This document shows positions 1 through 8,794 of a stretch of 35,870 nucleotides of DNA, one piece after another. The notes under the pieces were generated by a model, which was not told the origin of the DNA, made no database searches, and worked only from the letters and a program-made list of their open reading frames with translations. The translations under genes and the position numbers were made by a program. This stretch comes from Bacteroidia bacterium (lineage in GTDB: Bacteria > Bacteroidota > Bacteroidia > Chitinophagales > Saprospiraceae). The stretch spans positions 1 to 35,870 of the forward strand of contig JAUIIF010000001.1 of NCBI GenBank assembly GCA_030431945.1, given 5' to 3'. The first letter of the stretch is position 1, and each line of letters starts with the position of its first letter.

Positions 1-1
1 G

Positions 2-2167
2 GCAGACATTCCGGAATCAATTGCCGGCGTACCTGCCGGCTGGCAGGTCGATTTTAAAAATGGCGACCGGATGAAGGAGCCGCCTCATCCCTTACTCGTC
101 CGGGACCGGGCCCGGCACATCGGAGATGCCGTAGCGGTGGTTATTGCCGAAACCCGTTCCCAAGCCAAAGATGCTGCGGAACTGGTAGACGTTGACTACG
201 AAGAGCTGGAGGCCGTAACGAACCCCAAGGCTGCCGTTCAGCCTGGTGCGCCCCTGGTTCATGATGATTGCCCCAGCAACCTCTGTTTTGACTGGGAGCT
301 GGGCAACCCCAAAGAAGAAGTCGATGCCGCCATTGCGGCAGCGGATCACGTTACGACGCTCGAATTTGTCAACCAGCGAATGGTACCCAATGCGATGGAG
401 CCCCGTTCTGCGATTGGCCACTACGAAGTTGCCAGAGATTACTACACGCTCTACACTTCTTCCCAGAACCCGCACCTGATCCGGCTGTTGATGTGTGCAT
501 TTGTGCTGGGTTTACCGGAACACAAGGTGCGGGTAGTGTCACCGGATGTGGGGGGTGGCTTTGGCAGTAAAATCTTTCACTATACGGAAGAAGCGCTGGT
601 CATCTGGGCCTCCAGGCAACTGGAGCGCCCCGTGAAGTGGACGGCAGAACGCAGCGAGAGCTTCCTGACGGATGCCCACGGCAGGGATCACGTCACTACT
701 GCCGATATGGGTTTTGATGCCGCGGGCAACATCACTGCTTTGCGGGTAAAGACCTTTGCCAACCTGGGGGCTTACATATCCACCTTCGCTCCTGCGGTAC
801 CTACGTACCTGCACGGTACCTTATTACAGGGGCTGTATACCACGCCCAAGATCAATGTCGACGTAACGGCTGCCTTTACCCACACCAATGCCGTTGACGC
901 CTACCGGGGGGCCGGCCGGCCGGAAGCTACCTACCTGCTTGAACGGTTACTGGATTTGGCGGCGCTCGAAATGGGGCGCGACCCGGTAGACCTCCGTAAA
1001 CAAAACTTCATCCCGGCGTTCGACGGGGTGGAGCAACCCGGCTACCAGACTCAGGTTGCCTTGCAGTACGATAGTGGTGATTATCACGGTGTACTGGACC
1101 GGGCGCTTGAGATGGTTGGCTACGCAGATTTCCGTAAAGAGCAGGAGGAGGCCAGAAAAGAAGGCAAACTGCTGGGTATTGGTTTTTCCACTTACATCGA
1201 AGCCTGTGGTATTGCCCCCTCGGCCGTCGTCGGGGCACTTGGTGCCCGGGCCGGCCTTTACGAAAGTGCCCAGGTTCGGGTACAACCCACCGGTACGGTT
1301 AGTGTCTACACGGGGGCGCACAGTCACGGTCAGGGGCACGAAACTACTTTTGCCCAGGTGGTGGCGGATCAGCTCGGCATCCCGCTGGAGAACGTAGAAA
1401 TTGTCCACGGAGATTCCGAAGCGGTTGCTTTCGGCATGGGTACGTACGGTTCCCGTAGCCTGGCCGTCGGCGGAAGTGCCATCGTCAAGAGCGTGGAGAA
1501 GGTGCTGGAGAAGGGCGCCAAAATTGCGGCGCACAAACTGGAAGCCAGCGTGGATGACCTGGAGTACGCCGAGGGCAAATGGACGGTAAAGGGAACGGAC
1601 AAGAGCATTGCCTTTGGGGATGTGTCGCTCACGGCCTACGTCCCGCACGATTATCCCGAAGGGCTGGAACCCGGTCTTGACTTCAGTAGTTTTTATGATC
1701 CGGCCAACTTCACCTATCCCTTTGGTTGCCACATTGCCATTATTGAAATTGACCGGGATACCGGAAAGGTAAAACTGAAGCGCTTCATTGCTGTGGACGA
1801 CGTTGGCAACGTCATCAACCCCATGATTGTGGACGGCCAGATTCACGGTGGCCTGGCCCAGGGCATTGGCCAGGCCCTGCTGGAAGGAGCACTCTACGAT
1901 GATTACGGCCAGTTAATCAATGGTTCATACATGGATTACTGTATGCCCCGGGCCGATGATTTCCCCAGTTTCGAGATTGACCGCACGGTGACCCCCTGCC
2001 CGCACAATCCTCTGGGCGTAAAGGGAGCCGGAGAAGCGGGGTGCATTGGGTCAACCCCGGCCGTTGTCAATGCCGTTATCGATGCCCTCTGGAAAGACGG
2101 CCATCAGGTAAAGGACATCTTGATGCCGCTGACGCCGGAGCGCGTCTGGCGAGCCATGCGGGACTGA
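2..2167 (+). CDS. coxL: Molybdenum hydroxylase large subunit, form II CoxL-like (5' partial)
   Basis: This is the molybdopterin-binding catalytic subunit of a xanthine dehydrogenase/CO dehydrogenase-type enzyme. The frame is open to the left window edge, so the start lies outside; the in-frame ATG at 71 is internal, because the 23 codons before it continue the family sequence. The loop AYRGAGR at 899-919 is the form II signature; true CO dehydrogenases (form I) carry AYRCSFR there. The C-terminal GAGEAG motif holds the expected catalytic glutamate. coxM follows on the same strand, and the order L then M fits the S-L-M order known for form II clusters; coxS is presumably upstream, outside the window. 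The substrate is uncertain: form II enzymes are not reliably CO oxidizers, so an aldehyde, purine or other heterocycle substrate is possible. Confidence 0.93.
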   Translation, partial: ADIPESIAGVPAGWQVDFKNGDRMKEPPHPLLVRDRARHIGDAVAVVIAETRSQAKDAAELVDVDYEELEAVTNPKAAVQPGAPLVHDDCPSNLCFDWELGNPKEEVDAAIAAADHVTTLEFVNQRMVPNAMEPRSAIGHYEVARDYYTLYTSSQNPHLIRLLMCAFVLGLPEHKVRVVSPDVGGGFGSKIFHYTEEALVIWASRQLERPVKWTAERSESFLTDAHGRDHVTTADMGFDAAGNITALRVKTFANLGAYISTFAPAVPTYLHGTLLQGLYTTPKINVDVTAAFTHTNAVDAYRGAGRPEATYLLERLLDLAALEMGRDPVDLRKQNFIPAFDGVEQPGYQTQVALQYDSGDYHGVLDRALEMVGYADFRKEQEEARKEGKLLGIGFSTYIEACGIAPSAVVGALGARAGLYESAQVRVQPTGTVSVYTGAHSHGQGHETTFAQVVADQLGIPLENVEIVHGDSEAVAFGMGTYGSRSLAVGGSAIVKSVEKVLEKGAKIAAHKLEASVDDLEYAEGKWTVKGTDKSIAFGDVSLTAYVPHDYPEGLEPGLDFSSFYDPANFTYPFGCHIAIIEIDRDTGKVKLKRFIAVDDVGNVINPMIVDGQIHGGLAQGIGQALLEGALYDDYGQLINGSYMDYCMPRADDFPSFEIDRTVTPCPHNPLGVKGAGEAGCIGSTPAVVNAVIDALWKDGHQVKDILMPLTPERVWRAMRD

Positions 2168-2206
2168 TGCCGACGTACCGGGATTGTTTGCCCGACAAAC
2201 AGCCCC

Positions 2207-2225
2207 GGCACCTGCGTGCGCGCCC
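2207..2225 (+). repeat. Dispersed 18-bp motif, copy A
   Basis: The sequence GGCACCTGCGTGCGCGCCC, 40 bp after the coxL stop, matches the dispersed consensus TGCACCTGCGNNCGCGCC with one change at the first base. It lies in the 100-bp gap between coxL and coxM, inside a likely operon, and is preceded by AGCCCC. Function unknown. Confidence 0.6.
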
Positions 2226-2267
2226 ACTTCCTTTACCTAATTGATCAACTACTACAACCATTAAAAA

Positions 2268-3110
2268 ATGATTCCCAGTCCATTTACCTACCAACGCGCC
2301 GGGAGTGTCAGCGAAGCCCTTTCTTTGCTCGCTGGTGATGCCCAGGCGCTGGCCGGTGGTCAGAGCCTGATACCAGCCATGAAACTGCGGCTGAATCAAC
2401 CCGAAAAGCTGGTGGACCTTTCCCGCATTGCCGCTCTCCGGCAGATTGAGGACGCCGGCGATCACCTCGTGATCGGTTCCATGGCTACGCACGGAATGAT
2501 TTCGGACCATCCCCTCGTGGCAAAACACGCCGGGTTCATCGCTCACGGAGCGGGATTAATCGGAGACATCCAGGTGCGGAATAAGGGAACGATCGGCGGC
2601 AGCATGGCGCACGCCGACCCTGCGGCTGACTGGCCGGCCTTACTGATTGCCGCAGACGCTACCGTTGCGCTCACCAGTGCAAATGGAAACCGCACGCTGC
2701 CTGCCGCCGACTTCTTTACCGGATTTTACGAGACCGCACTGGAAGAAGGAGAACTCATAACGGCCGTGCACCTGCCGAAAATGGGGGCCAGCCAACGCGG
2801 TAGTTATCAGAAATTCGTGCAGCCTGCCTCGCGCTTTGCGATTGTGGGTGTCGCCGTGGCTTTGACTACCGCAGGTGGCAAAGTAACTGCCGCCCGAGTA
2901 GGCATCACCGGACTTGCGGACCGGGCCTACCTGGATACTGCCGTCGCTGCGGCCCTTGTCGGTCAACCCGCAACCGCCGCTACTGCCGCAGCAGCGGCCC
3001 AGGCAGCCGGGGAGGTAGCCGGTATCCTTGCCGATCACTACGCCAGTGAGGAATACCGGCAGCACCTGGCAAAAGTCTACACCAAGCGGGCTATTTTAGC
3101 CTGTCTTTAA
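2268..3110 (+). CDS. coxM: FAD-binding medium subunit of the molybdenum hydroxylase (CoxM)
   Basis: A 280-residue protein of the usual length for the FAD subunit, which carries electrons from the Fe-S subunit to the acceptor. The FAD-contacting motifs are both present: AGGQS at residues 29-33 and TIGGS at 108-112, followed by AHADPAADWPA. The C-terminal part resembles the CO dehydrogenase flavoprotein C-terminal domain (roughly residues 175-280), with an alanine-rich helix near 225-248. The start is the ATG at 2268, which gives the typical N-terminus MIPSPFTYQRA. It lies 100 bp after coxL in the same direction and probably belongs to the same transcript. Electron acceptor and substrate cannot be told from sequence. 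Confidence 0.93.
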   Translation: MIPSPFTYQRAGSVSEALSLLAGDAQALAGGQSLIPAMKLRLNQPEKLVDLSRIAALRQIEDAGDHLVIGSMATHGMISDHPLVAKHAGFIAHGAGLIGDIQVRNKGTIGGSMAHADPAADWPALLIAADATVALTSANGNRTLPAADFFTGFYETALEEGELITAVHLPKMGASQRGSYQKFVQPASRFAIVGVAVALTTAGGKVTAARVGITGLADRAYLDTAVAAALVGQPATAATAAAAAQAAGEVAGILADHYASEEYRQHLAKVYTKRAILACL

Positions 3111-3182
3111 ACCGGCCACCCGAATGCTGGCTCTTTTTTTCTTTCATGAGGTCTTTAATTCGCTGCCGGTTGCTTGTTGGCC

Positions 3183-3207
3183 GTAGTAGCCGGCAACCGG
3201 TTACTAC
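3183..3207. promoter_or_regulatory. Imperfect palindrome between coxM and coxD
   Basis: GTAGTA and CCGG on the left mirror CCGG and TACTAC on the right around a short centre, giving a 25-bp imperfect inverted repeat. An overlapping pair, CCGGTTGC at 3166-3173 and GCAACCGG at 3193-3200, could form an alternative hairpin. It lies 57 bp before the coxD start, so it could be an operator or an RNA element separating the structural genes from the accessory genes. Role inferred only from position and symmetry. Confidence 0.35.
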
Positions 3208-3264
3208 CAAGCAAAAGCCGGTAGAGACTACCCTCCGGCTCCTTAAGACCATATCCTACCACTA

Positions 3265-4161
3265 GTGAATACCAAGGACGCATTACAAGAGCTAAGCGAT
3301 CAGTTAAAGGGACAAGGGTACATTGCCGACCAGCGTATCGTCATGACCCTGCACCTGGCGCAGCTTTTGCAAAAACCGATCTTGCTGGAAGGGCCGGCCG
3401 GGGTGGGTAAAACTGAAATAGCGAAAGTACTGGCCGTACTTCAGGAAGCGGAATTAATCCGGCTTCAGTGTTACGAGGGGCTGGACGCCAGCCAGGCCAT
3501 TTACGAGTGGAACTACCAACGCCAACTACTCTACCTAAAACTCAGCGAACAGGATGGGCGGCCCCTGGCGGAGAAAGAAGCTGACCTGTTCAGTCGGGAC
3601 TATCTCCTGGAACGGCCACTGCTAAAAGCAATAAGTTCTGCCAGCCCGAGCGTACTCCTCATTGATGAGCTGGACCGTGCGGATGAAGAGTTTGAAAGTT
3701 TTCTTTTGGAGATGCTTTCCGACTGGCAGATCAGCATTCCGGAGATAGGAACCATAAAAGCCCGGCAGGTACCTACCGTTGTGATTACCTCCAACCGGAC
3801 CCGGGAGTTGTCCGATGCGCTGCGCAGAAGGTGTCTTTACCTCTGGATAGACTACCCTGATCAGGCTAAGGAACTGGCCATTGTCCGTAGCCGGTTACCG
3901 GCAATAGACCGTGACTTAGCGGCGTCCATTACTCACTTTATGGCCAGCGTTCGGGAGCAGCGACTTGAAAAAACGCCGGGCATTGCGGAGACGCTGGACT
4001 GGGCTACGGCCCTGGCAGCCTTGCACATCGATCATCTTGACCAGGAAACCGTTGCCGCAACCCTGGGAGTAATTTTGAAAGACTGGAAAGACGTAAGGGA
4101 GGTCACTGATTCTCTCAGTGAATTGCTGGAACGCACGGGTGTAAAATCAAAGGTAGGCTAG
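3265..4161 (+). CDS. coxD: MoxR-family AAA+ ATPase, CoxD-like
   Basis: A 298-residue AAA+ ATPase of the MoxR group. Walker A is GPAGVGKT at residues 43-50 and Walker B is LLIDELD at 131-137; a sensor-1-like asparagine follows in VVITSNRTRELSDALRRR, which also holds the arginine finger region. In carboxydotrophs CoxD works with CoxE to sulfurate or mature the copper-molybdenum centre of the hydroxylase, and the VWA gene just downstream (40-bp gap) supports that pairing. The start is GTG at 3265; no upstream in-frame ATG gives a better N-terminus. A general MoxR chaperone role is possible, but the cox context makes enzyme maturation the best guess. Confidence 0.9.
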   Translation: MNTKDALQELSDQLKGQGYIADQRIVMTLHLAQLLQKPILLEGPAGVGKTEIAKVLAVLQEAELIRLQCYEGLDASQAIYEWNYQRQLLYLKLSEQDGRPLAEKEADLFSRDYLLERPLLKAISSASPSVLLIDELDRADEEFESFLLEMLSDWQISIPEIGTIKARQVPTVVITSNRTRELSDALRRRCLYLWIDYPDQAKELAIVRSRLPAIDRDLAASITHFMASVREQRLEKTPGIAETLDWATALAALHIDHLDQETVAATLGVILKDWKDVREVTDSLSELLERTGVKSKVG

Positions 4162-4201
4162 TGTTCTGTCGGGTATCACTTTTCCTAAATGACTGTTTCA
4201 A

Positions 4202-5359
4202 ATGCCTTCGCTAATCACGAGAAAAACGAATTTGCCGGAGCACGTGGTGCAATTTTGCCGTTACCTGCGCGCGAAAGGATTTAACTGCGGGCCGACTGAG
4301 GAAACTGAGGTGCTACGGCTTCTGACCGATTACACCCCCGAAAAAGTGTCCTCATTTCAGCATTTATTGGGGGCTGTACTGGTGAAAAATAAAGACCAGT
4401 TTCTACGTTTTCCGGCCTTGTTTCAAACTTACTGGACCGAGCTGCAGAAAGCGGAAGATGGTAAAGTTGCTGAGCAATCCGTCAGTAAGCCCCAGCGCCG
4501 GCAGGGTGCCCCTACCCTCCGGGAACTGAAAGACTGGCTTTTTAACGGTCGCCAGACACCGGAGGAAGAAGAAATTGCGCTGTTCTCCGCTGCGGAGGTT
4601 TTCACCCGGAAAGATTTTTCGACGTTCCGGCAAGAGGAGGTAAAGGACATGTTGAGCATTTTGCGCCGGTTTGCCCGTTTACTGGCTAATCAGCAGGTGA
4701 GGCGGAACGTATCCGCCCATCGGCCCGGGCGGTTGGACCTCCGGCGGACCATCAGGCAGAGTGCCCGCCAGGGTGGCGACATCACGGCTTTCCGGTGGAA
4801 AAAGCCAAAGCTTTCCCCGCAGCGGATTACCATTTTCTGTGACGTCAGTAAATCTATGGATCTCTACGTTCGTTTTTTGCTGCAGTTCCTGTACGGTTTT
4901 CACCGCGTCAGCACCAGGATGGAAACTTTTGTTTTTGGCACCTCCCTTACCCGGGTGTCACCGGCCCTCCACCAACAGGCATTTACCGCCAGCCTGCAGC
5001 AGCTTGGGGAACTTGTTCCTGACTGGTCGGGGGGAACCAACATCGGGAAGTCCCTGGCGACCTTTCGGCAGGATTACGGTCAACAATACCTGGGCCGAAG
5101 AACCACGGTCATTATTTTAAGTGATGGCTGGGATCAGGGAGCGGCAGACCTGCTGGATGCCCAGCTAAATTACCTGAAGGGGCATTGTAAAAAGCTGATC
5201 TGGATCAACCCGCTGGCCGGCCGGCCGGGGTACCGGCCGGAGACCGTCGCGATGCGAACGGCCTTACCCTACGTTGACTGGTTAGGCTCAGCTCATAATG
5301 TTGATTCACTGATCCAGCTGGTACAAGAACTGGGTGCGGACCAGTACCGGGTTGCCTAA
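4202..5359 (+). CDS. coxE: VWA-domain protein, CoxE-like
   Basis: A 385-residue cytoplasmic protein of the CoxE family. The N-terminal half is helical and charged; the C-terminal half (from about residue 207) is a von Willebrand factor A domain. The metal-binding MIDAS motif is DVSKS at residues 214-218, with the supporting threonine in SGGTN and the aspartate in LSDGWDQG. CoxE partners the MoxR ATPase encoded just upstream; together they are known to act in active-site maturation of CO dehydrogenase. No signal peptide or membrane segment is seen. The stop codon abuts the first copy of the tandem repeat array that fills the next 300 bp. Confidence 0.9.
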   Translation: MPSLITRKTNLPEHVVQFCRYLRAKGFNCGPTEETEVLRLLTDYTPEKVSSFQHLLGAVLVKNKDQFLRFPALFQTYWTELQKAEDGKVAEQSVSKPQRRQGAPTLRELKDWLFNGRQTPEEEEIALFSAAEVFTRKDFSTFRQEEVKDMLSILRRFARLLANQQVRRNVSAHRPGRLDLRRTIRQSARQGGDITAFRWKKPKLSPQRITIFCDVSKSMDLYVRFLLQFLYGFHRVSTRMETFVFGTSLTRVSPALHQQAFTASLQQLGELVPDWSGGTNIGKSLATFRQDYGQQYLGRRTTVIILSDGWDQGAADLLDAQLNYLKGHCKKLIWINPLAGRPGYRPETVAMRTALPYVDWLGSAHNVDSLIQLVQELGADQYRVA

Positions 5360-5660
5360 CGAAAACGAGGGGGCAAGCTAGTAGTGGTACGTTGGATAAT
5401 TGCCGCGTTAGCCTATCGAATGACCAACGAAAACGAGGGGGCACGCCCTCCTCGCTACGTGGGGCGGACCTCCACTCCCGGGGGTAAGGGTTTGATTGGT
5501 AGCCGGCGCTGCGGTACGTTGGGGACCGACACCATGCCTTGCGGGTTGACCAACGAAAACGAGGGGGCAAGCCCCCTCGCTACGTGGGGCGGACCTCCGG
5601 TCCTGGGGGTAAGGGTTTGACTGGTGGCCGGCGCTGCGGTACGTTGGGGAACCCGTAGGA
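5356..5660. repeat. Tandem G-rich repeat array, about 2.5 copies, period 126 bp
   Basis: AACGAAAACGAGGGGGCA occurs at 5358, 5426 and 5552. The second and third units are spaced 126 bp apart and match over most of their length (shared CTACGTGGGGCGGACCTCC, GGGGGTAAGGGTTTGA and GCCGGCGCTGCGGTACGTTG). The first unit is only 68 bp and looks like an internal deletion derivative. The last unit contains a perfect 9-bp palindrome with an AA loop, CGAGGGGGCAAGCCCCCTCG; the middle unit keeps it only partly. No convincing gene lies within. The first unit begins at the coxE stop codon. Confidence 0.85.
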
Positions 5661-5722
5661 TGGGAGGTGAAATATTCTGCCGCTATTTTACTACCTTCCC
5701 CGTCTCAAATTAATCTTCGATC

Positions 5723-6487
5723 ATGCAACAACGCTTTTCCACCTTACTCTGCACCTGCGTACTCGCCCTCCTATTTTCCGGCGGCCTGATGGCCCAACAG
5801 TTCCGGGCACTACTTATCGTACAGACTGCCGGCTGGCAGCACGAAAGTAGTTTTGATGCGATACCCGCGATGAAGCAATTGGCTGATCGCCATAACTTCC
5901 GCCTGGATTTAAAGCAACGCGCAATTCCGCTAAACGACGGCATGCTGAAGAACTACGATGTCGTCATCATGGTGAATACAACCGGTGATATTTTCAATGA
6001 TGATGAGCAGGCGGCATTTGAACGATTTATTCAGTCTGGAAAAGGCTGGGTGGGAGTCCACGCGGCCAGTGACACAGAGTACGACTGGAAGTGGTACACG
6101 GGCATGGTGGGGCATATGTTCAAAATCCACCCAGTAGTTCAAACAGCCATGCTGGAGGTGCAAGACGGCACCTTTCCCGGATTGGAAACCTGGCCCAAGC
6201 GAATGCTGTGGACCGATGAGTACTATGAATACCTGGACGGCAGTAAGCAACCTGGATTCAACTACCTGCTTACTGTTGATGAGGACACCTACGACGTGAA
6301 TGCCAAGTGGGGAGATAATGTAGCCAAAGGCCACGGTGATTTTCACCCAATGAGCTGGTATCACGATTACGACGGCGGGCGTGCCTTTTACACTAACCTC
6401 GGTCACATGCCGGCCGTATTTGCCGAGCCAGCTTTCCTGCATCACCTGTACGGAGGCATCTGGTGGGCAGCCAAAGGAAAGAAATAA
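5723..6487 (+). CDS. Secreted ThuA-domain protein
   Basis: A 254-residue protein with a cleavable signal peptide (residues 1-24, ending LMAQ). The mature part is a single ThuA (trehalose-utilization-like) domain with a class I glutamine amidotransferase-like fold. Family hallmarks visible are WVGVHAASDTEYDWKWY, the Gly-His pair in GMVGHMF, DEYYEYL and the C-terminal PMSWYHDYDGGRAFYTNLGH. In Bacteroidota such proteins are exported and linked to sugar or glycoside catabolism, but the exact reaction is not established. It stands alone between the repeat array and a convergent response regulator and shares a terminator with the latter. Codons 10-15 contain a near copy of the dispersed motif (5750-5767). 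Confidence 0.88.
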   Translation: MQQRFSTLLCTCVLALLFSGGLMAQQFRALLIVQTAGWQHESSFDAIPAMKQLADRHNFRLDLKQRAIPLNDGMLKNYDVVIMVNTTGDIFNDDEQAAFERFIQSGKGWVGVHAASDTEYDWKWYTGMVGHMFKIHPVVQTAMLEVQDGTFPGLETWPKRMLWTDEYYEYLDGSKQPGFNYLLTVDEDTYDVNAKWGDNVAKGHGDFHPMSWYHDYDGGRAFYTNLGHMPAVFAEPAFLHHLYGGIWWAAKGKK

Positions 6488-6542
6488 CGTAAACGCGCCC
6501 CCTCAGCCCGGTGGTTTGTCCAGTTTAAGATTGGGCAAAACA

Positions 6543-6604
6543 ATACGATGGCCTGCGTCATTACGGGACCCCTACCCCACCGTGACGCAGGCCATCGTAT
6601 TTTT
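6543..6604. terminator. Bidirectional terminator between thuA-like gene and response regulator
   Basis: An 18-bp perfect inverted repeat, ATACGATGGCCTGCGTCA at 6543-6560 and its complement at 6583-6600, encloses a 22-nt loop. TTTT follows on the plus strand, and on the minus strand the stem is followed by TTGTTTTG. It sits between two convergent genes and probably serves both. Confidence 0.85.
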
Positions 6605-6627
6605 GGCAACTGACCGTTGAGACGGTA

Positions 6628-7278
6628 CTAGACGATGCCATTTTTTACGGCGTACAGTACCAGGCCGACCAAATTTCGGGAACCAGTTTTGTCCTGTAAG
6701 CTGCGCCGGTGACCTTCGACGGTTCGCGCGCTGATGAAGAGCTTCTCCGCAATTTCCTTGCTGGTGAACTCCTGACAGATCAGGGCAAGGACTTCCATCT
6801 CGCGCTCACTGATGTTGGGACCGAAGTACCCTTCCGGCTTAGTGGGTTTCTGGCGACCACCTTTCAGAAGAGCTTTGGAGACGTAATCGCGGAAGAAGAT
6901 GCCTTCCTGCCCAACCCGCTCGACGGCAGTTCGGACAATTTCCGGATTCTCATCTTTCAGCAAAAAGCCATTGGCCCCGAGTTGCATCAGGTGATTGATG
7001 AGGCGATCGCTATCGTGCATGGTCAGCATGATGACCCGGATGTCAGGATGTTTGTCGCGGATCATCTCCAGGGTTTCGATGCCGTCCATGACGGGCATTT
7101 CCACGTCGAGGATGACGACATCTACCGGTTCAAAAGCTAAGCGTTCAAAAAACTGCTTGCCATTGTCGGCTTCAAAGACGACTTTGAAATCGGGTCGATC
7201 CGAAAGGATCATTTTCAGCCCGCCCCGAAAGAGCTTTTGGTCATCGACCAGGGCTATACGAATGGGTAAAACGTTCAT
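6628..7278 (-). CDS. NarL/LuxR-type response regulator
   Basis: A 216-residue two-domain response regulator. The receiver domain (about 5-120) has the acidic pair Asp12-Asp13, phospho-acceptor Asp58 in VVILDVEMP, Thr86 and Lys108 in FLLKDE. The C-terminal LuxR helix-turn-helix (about 148-212) shows SEREMEVLALI and SARTVEGHRRSL. It is the last gene of a four-gene minus-strand set and lies 29 bp after the histidine kinase, which is of the matching NarX-like class, so the two form a cognate pair. Targets are unknown; no autoregulatory site was recognised. Confidence 0.95.
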   Translation of the reverse strand: MNVLPIRIALVDDQKLFRGGLKMILSDRPDFKVVFEADNGKQFFERLAFEPVDVVILDVEMPVMDGIETLEMIRDKHPDIRVIMLTMHDSDRLINHLMQLGANGFLLKDENPEIVRTAVERVGQEGIFFRDYVSKALLKGGRQKPTKPEGYFGPNISEREMEVLALICQEFTSKEIAEKLFISARTVEGHRRSLQDKTGSRNLVGLVLYAVKNGIV

Positions 7279-7307
7279 TATCAGTGTTTTTCTGGAAAAA
7301 GCTTGGG

Positions 7308-8093
7308 TTAGGTGGGCAAGGTGATATTTACCGCAAGCCCCTTTCCGGGGGCTGTATTTGAAATTAAAGAACCGTCAATTAACGAAACACGACTTTCAAT
7401 ATTTCTAAGACCCAGGCCTCCAGCTTGCTGACCACTGAGGTCGAAGCCTTTGCCATCGTCCTGGTAATTAAAGGAAAAATTGTCACGTGACCAAGCCAGG
7501 TCTACGCTAATGTTCTTAGCCTCAGCATGTTTAAGGGTATTATTTACTAATTCCTGCAAGACCCGGTAGAGGGCAATTTCGCGCTTGGGTGCCAGTCGCT
7601 CTTCCGTACTTGCGGAAAAACGGACGCCTATTCCCCCACTGTTCCTGACCCGATCACAGAGGTCTTCTGCTGCCGCCTGAAAGCCAAATTTCTCCAGTAC
7701 CGGTGGTAAAAGATCATGGGTGATTCTGCGGGTGTTCTGGATCATTTCGTCCAGGATGGACAAGGACTCAGATTTGATGCTCAGGGTTTTTTCCGGCGTG
7801 GCTTCCGGGGATAACTGGCGCAGGTAAAGGCGGGTGGCGGAGAGGAGACTGCCAATATCGTCGTGCAGATCGCTGGCGATTCTTCTGCGTTCCGTTTCCT
7901 GAATTTCTACGGCAGCGGCCAAAAGTTGCTTTTGATGTTTGCGCTCTTCTTCCTGTAGTAAGCGCTGCTGCTCCAGTAACCGCCGCTGATAAACTACGAA
8001 AAAGACGATCAAAGCCACGCTGAGCAACAGCATGCCTCCTACTCCCCAAAGCAGAATGGTACGAGAAGCTTCACTAAAGTTACTTTCATTCAT
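7308..8093 (-). CDS. NarX-class sensor histidine kinase (HisKA_3), single TM
   Basis: A 261-residue kinase with one transmembrane segment (about 13-34) and a very short outside part, so it has no obvious sensor domain of its own. A basic and glutamine-rich helix (35-65) leads to the HisKA_3 motif with phospho-acceptor His77 in SDLHDDIGS. The ATPase domain follows: N box in LQELVNNTLKHA, then DDGKGFD and GGLGLRNIESR. Its start codon overlaps the stop of the upstream 7-TM gene by four bases (ATGA), indicating translational coupling. The 7-TM protein is therefore a good candidate for the sensing partner. Confidence 0.95.
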   Translation of the reverse strand: MNESNFSEASRTILLWGVGGMLLLSVALIVFFVVYQRRLLEQQRLLQEEERKHQKQLLAAAVEIQETERRRIASDLHDDIGSLLSATRLYLRQLSPEATPEKTLSIKSESLSILDEMIQNTRRITHDLLPPVLEKFGFQAAAEDLCDRVRNSGGIGVRFSASTEERLAPKREIALYRVLQELVNNTLKHAEAKNISVDLAWSRDNFSFNYQDDGKGFDLSGQQAGGLGLRNIESRVSLIDGSLISNTAPGKGLAVNITLPT

Positions 8094-8791
8094 GAGTGCA
8101 CGGTTAAAAGGTTCTGGTTTTTGTTGGTAGCGTCCTTCCAGATAGCCATACTGTAAAACAAATGAAGGAGTATGCTCAGGGCCGAATGAATGTTGTACAG
8201 CGAGTCAAACTCTGAGCGGCTGAAGTTGATGTACTTCACGGCCAGCCACAACAGGAAGCTGCCGGAATAATAGATCACCGTTCCTACACTAAGCCAGAAC
8301 AAGGCCAACTCTTCGGGTCGCTCCGTACTGAGAGTGCGTAATAGATAGATAAAAAAAGAAGCACCGATCAGAATGCAGGAAGAGGAAAGCAAGGCCAGGG
8401 ATTGCCCGTTAAAATTGAGGAGACCGTCCCCCCAGAAAGCGTTCCAGCAACAGAACAGGATAAAAGCAATCAATACCCCGTTGATGAGTTGCTGCGAGAA
8501 ATACCGCAGCAGAAGGGGCTTGAAAATTTTCAGGTGGAACCAAAAATAAACCGGGGTTACTAAATGGTAGTAAGGATAATTGGTAGGCGTTTCGAATTTA
8601 TTGAGCGCCCACGGCGTTGCAGAAATGTACTCGAAAGCAATGGAGAATACTGACAGGTACAATAACCAACGCAGTTCCACGTGTAACGACCGCAGGAAAA
8701 TGAGGCCCAGCATGATGGGGAGGGCCCAAGTCCAAACCCCCAAGCTACTCAGGGAAAAAGTAAGAAAACGTTGGTTGTAAAACAGTTCCAT
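8090..8791 (-). CDS. Seven-TM integral membrane protein coupled to histidine kinase
   Basis: A 233-residue, strongly hydrophobic protein with about seven predicted membrane segments and no signal peptide. I do not recognise a named family. Aromatic-rich stretches such as FETPTNYPYYHLVTPVYFWFHL lie between segments 2 and 4. It is sandwiched between an unknown protein (3-bp gap upstream) and the histidine kinase (ATGA overlap downstream), so it is almost certainly co-translated with both. The best inference is a membrane sensor or accessory for the kinase, whose own extracytoplasmic part is minimal. A transporter cannot be excluded. Confidence 0.85.
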   Translation of the reverse strand: MELFYNQRFLTFSLSSLGVWTWALPIMLGLIFLRSLHVELRWLLYLSVFSIAFEYISATPWALNKFETPTNYPYYHLVTPVYFWFHLKIFKPLLLRYFSQQLINGVLIAFILFCCWNAFWGDGLLNFNGQSLALLSSSCILIGASFFIYLLRTLSTERPEELALFWLSVGTVIYYSGSFLLWLAVKYINFSRSEFDSLYNIHSALSILLHLFYSMAIWKDATNKNQNLLTVHS

Positions 8792-8794
8792 CTA

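Noticed and set aside
5384..5620. Open frame of 78 codons across the tandem repeat array
   Set aside because: It translates the repeat units themselves, with no family resemblance; the frame is open only because the repeat is GC-rich.
5356..5660. CRISPR array
   Set aside because: The period of 126 bp and extended unit similarity do not fit repeat-spacer structure, and no cas genes are present.
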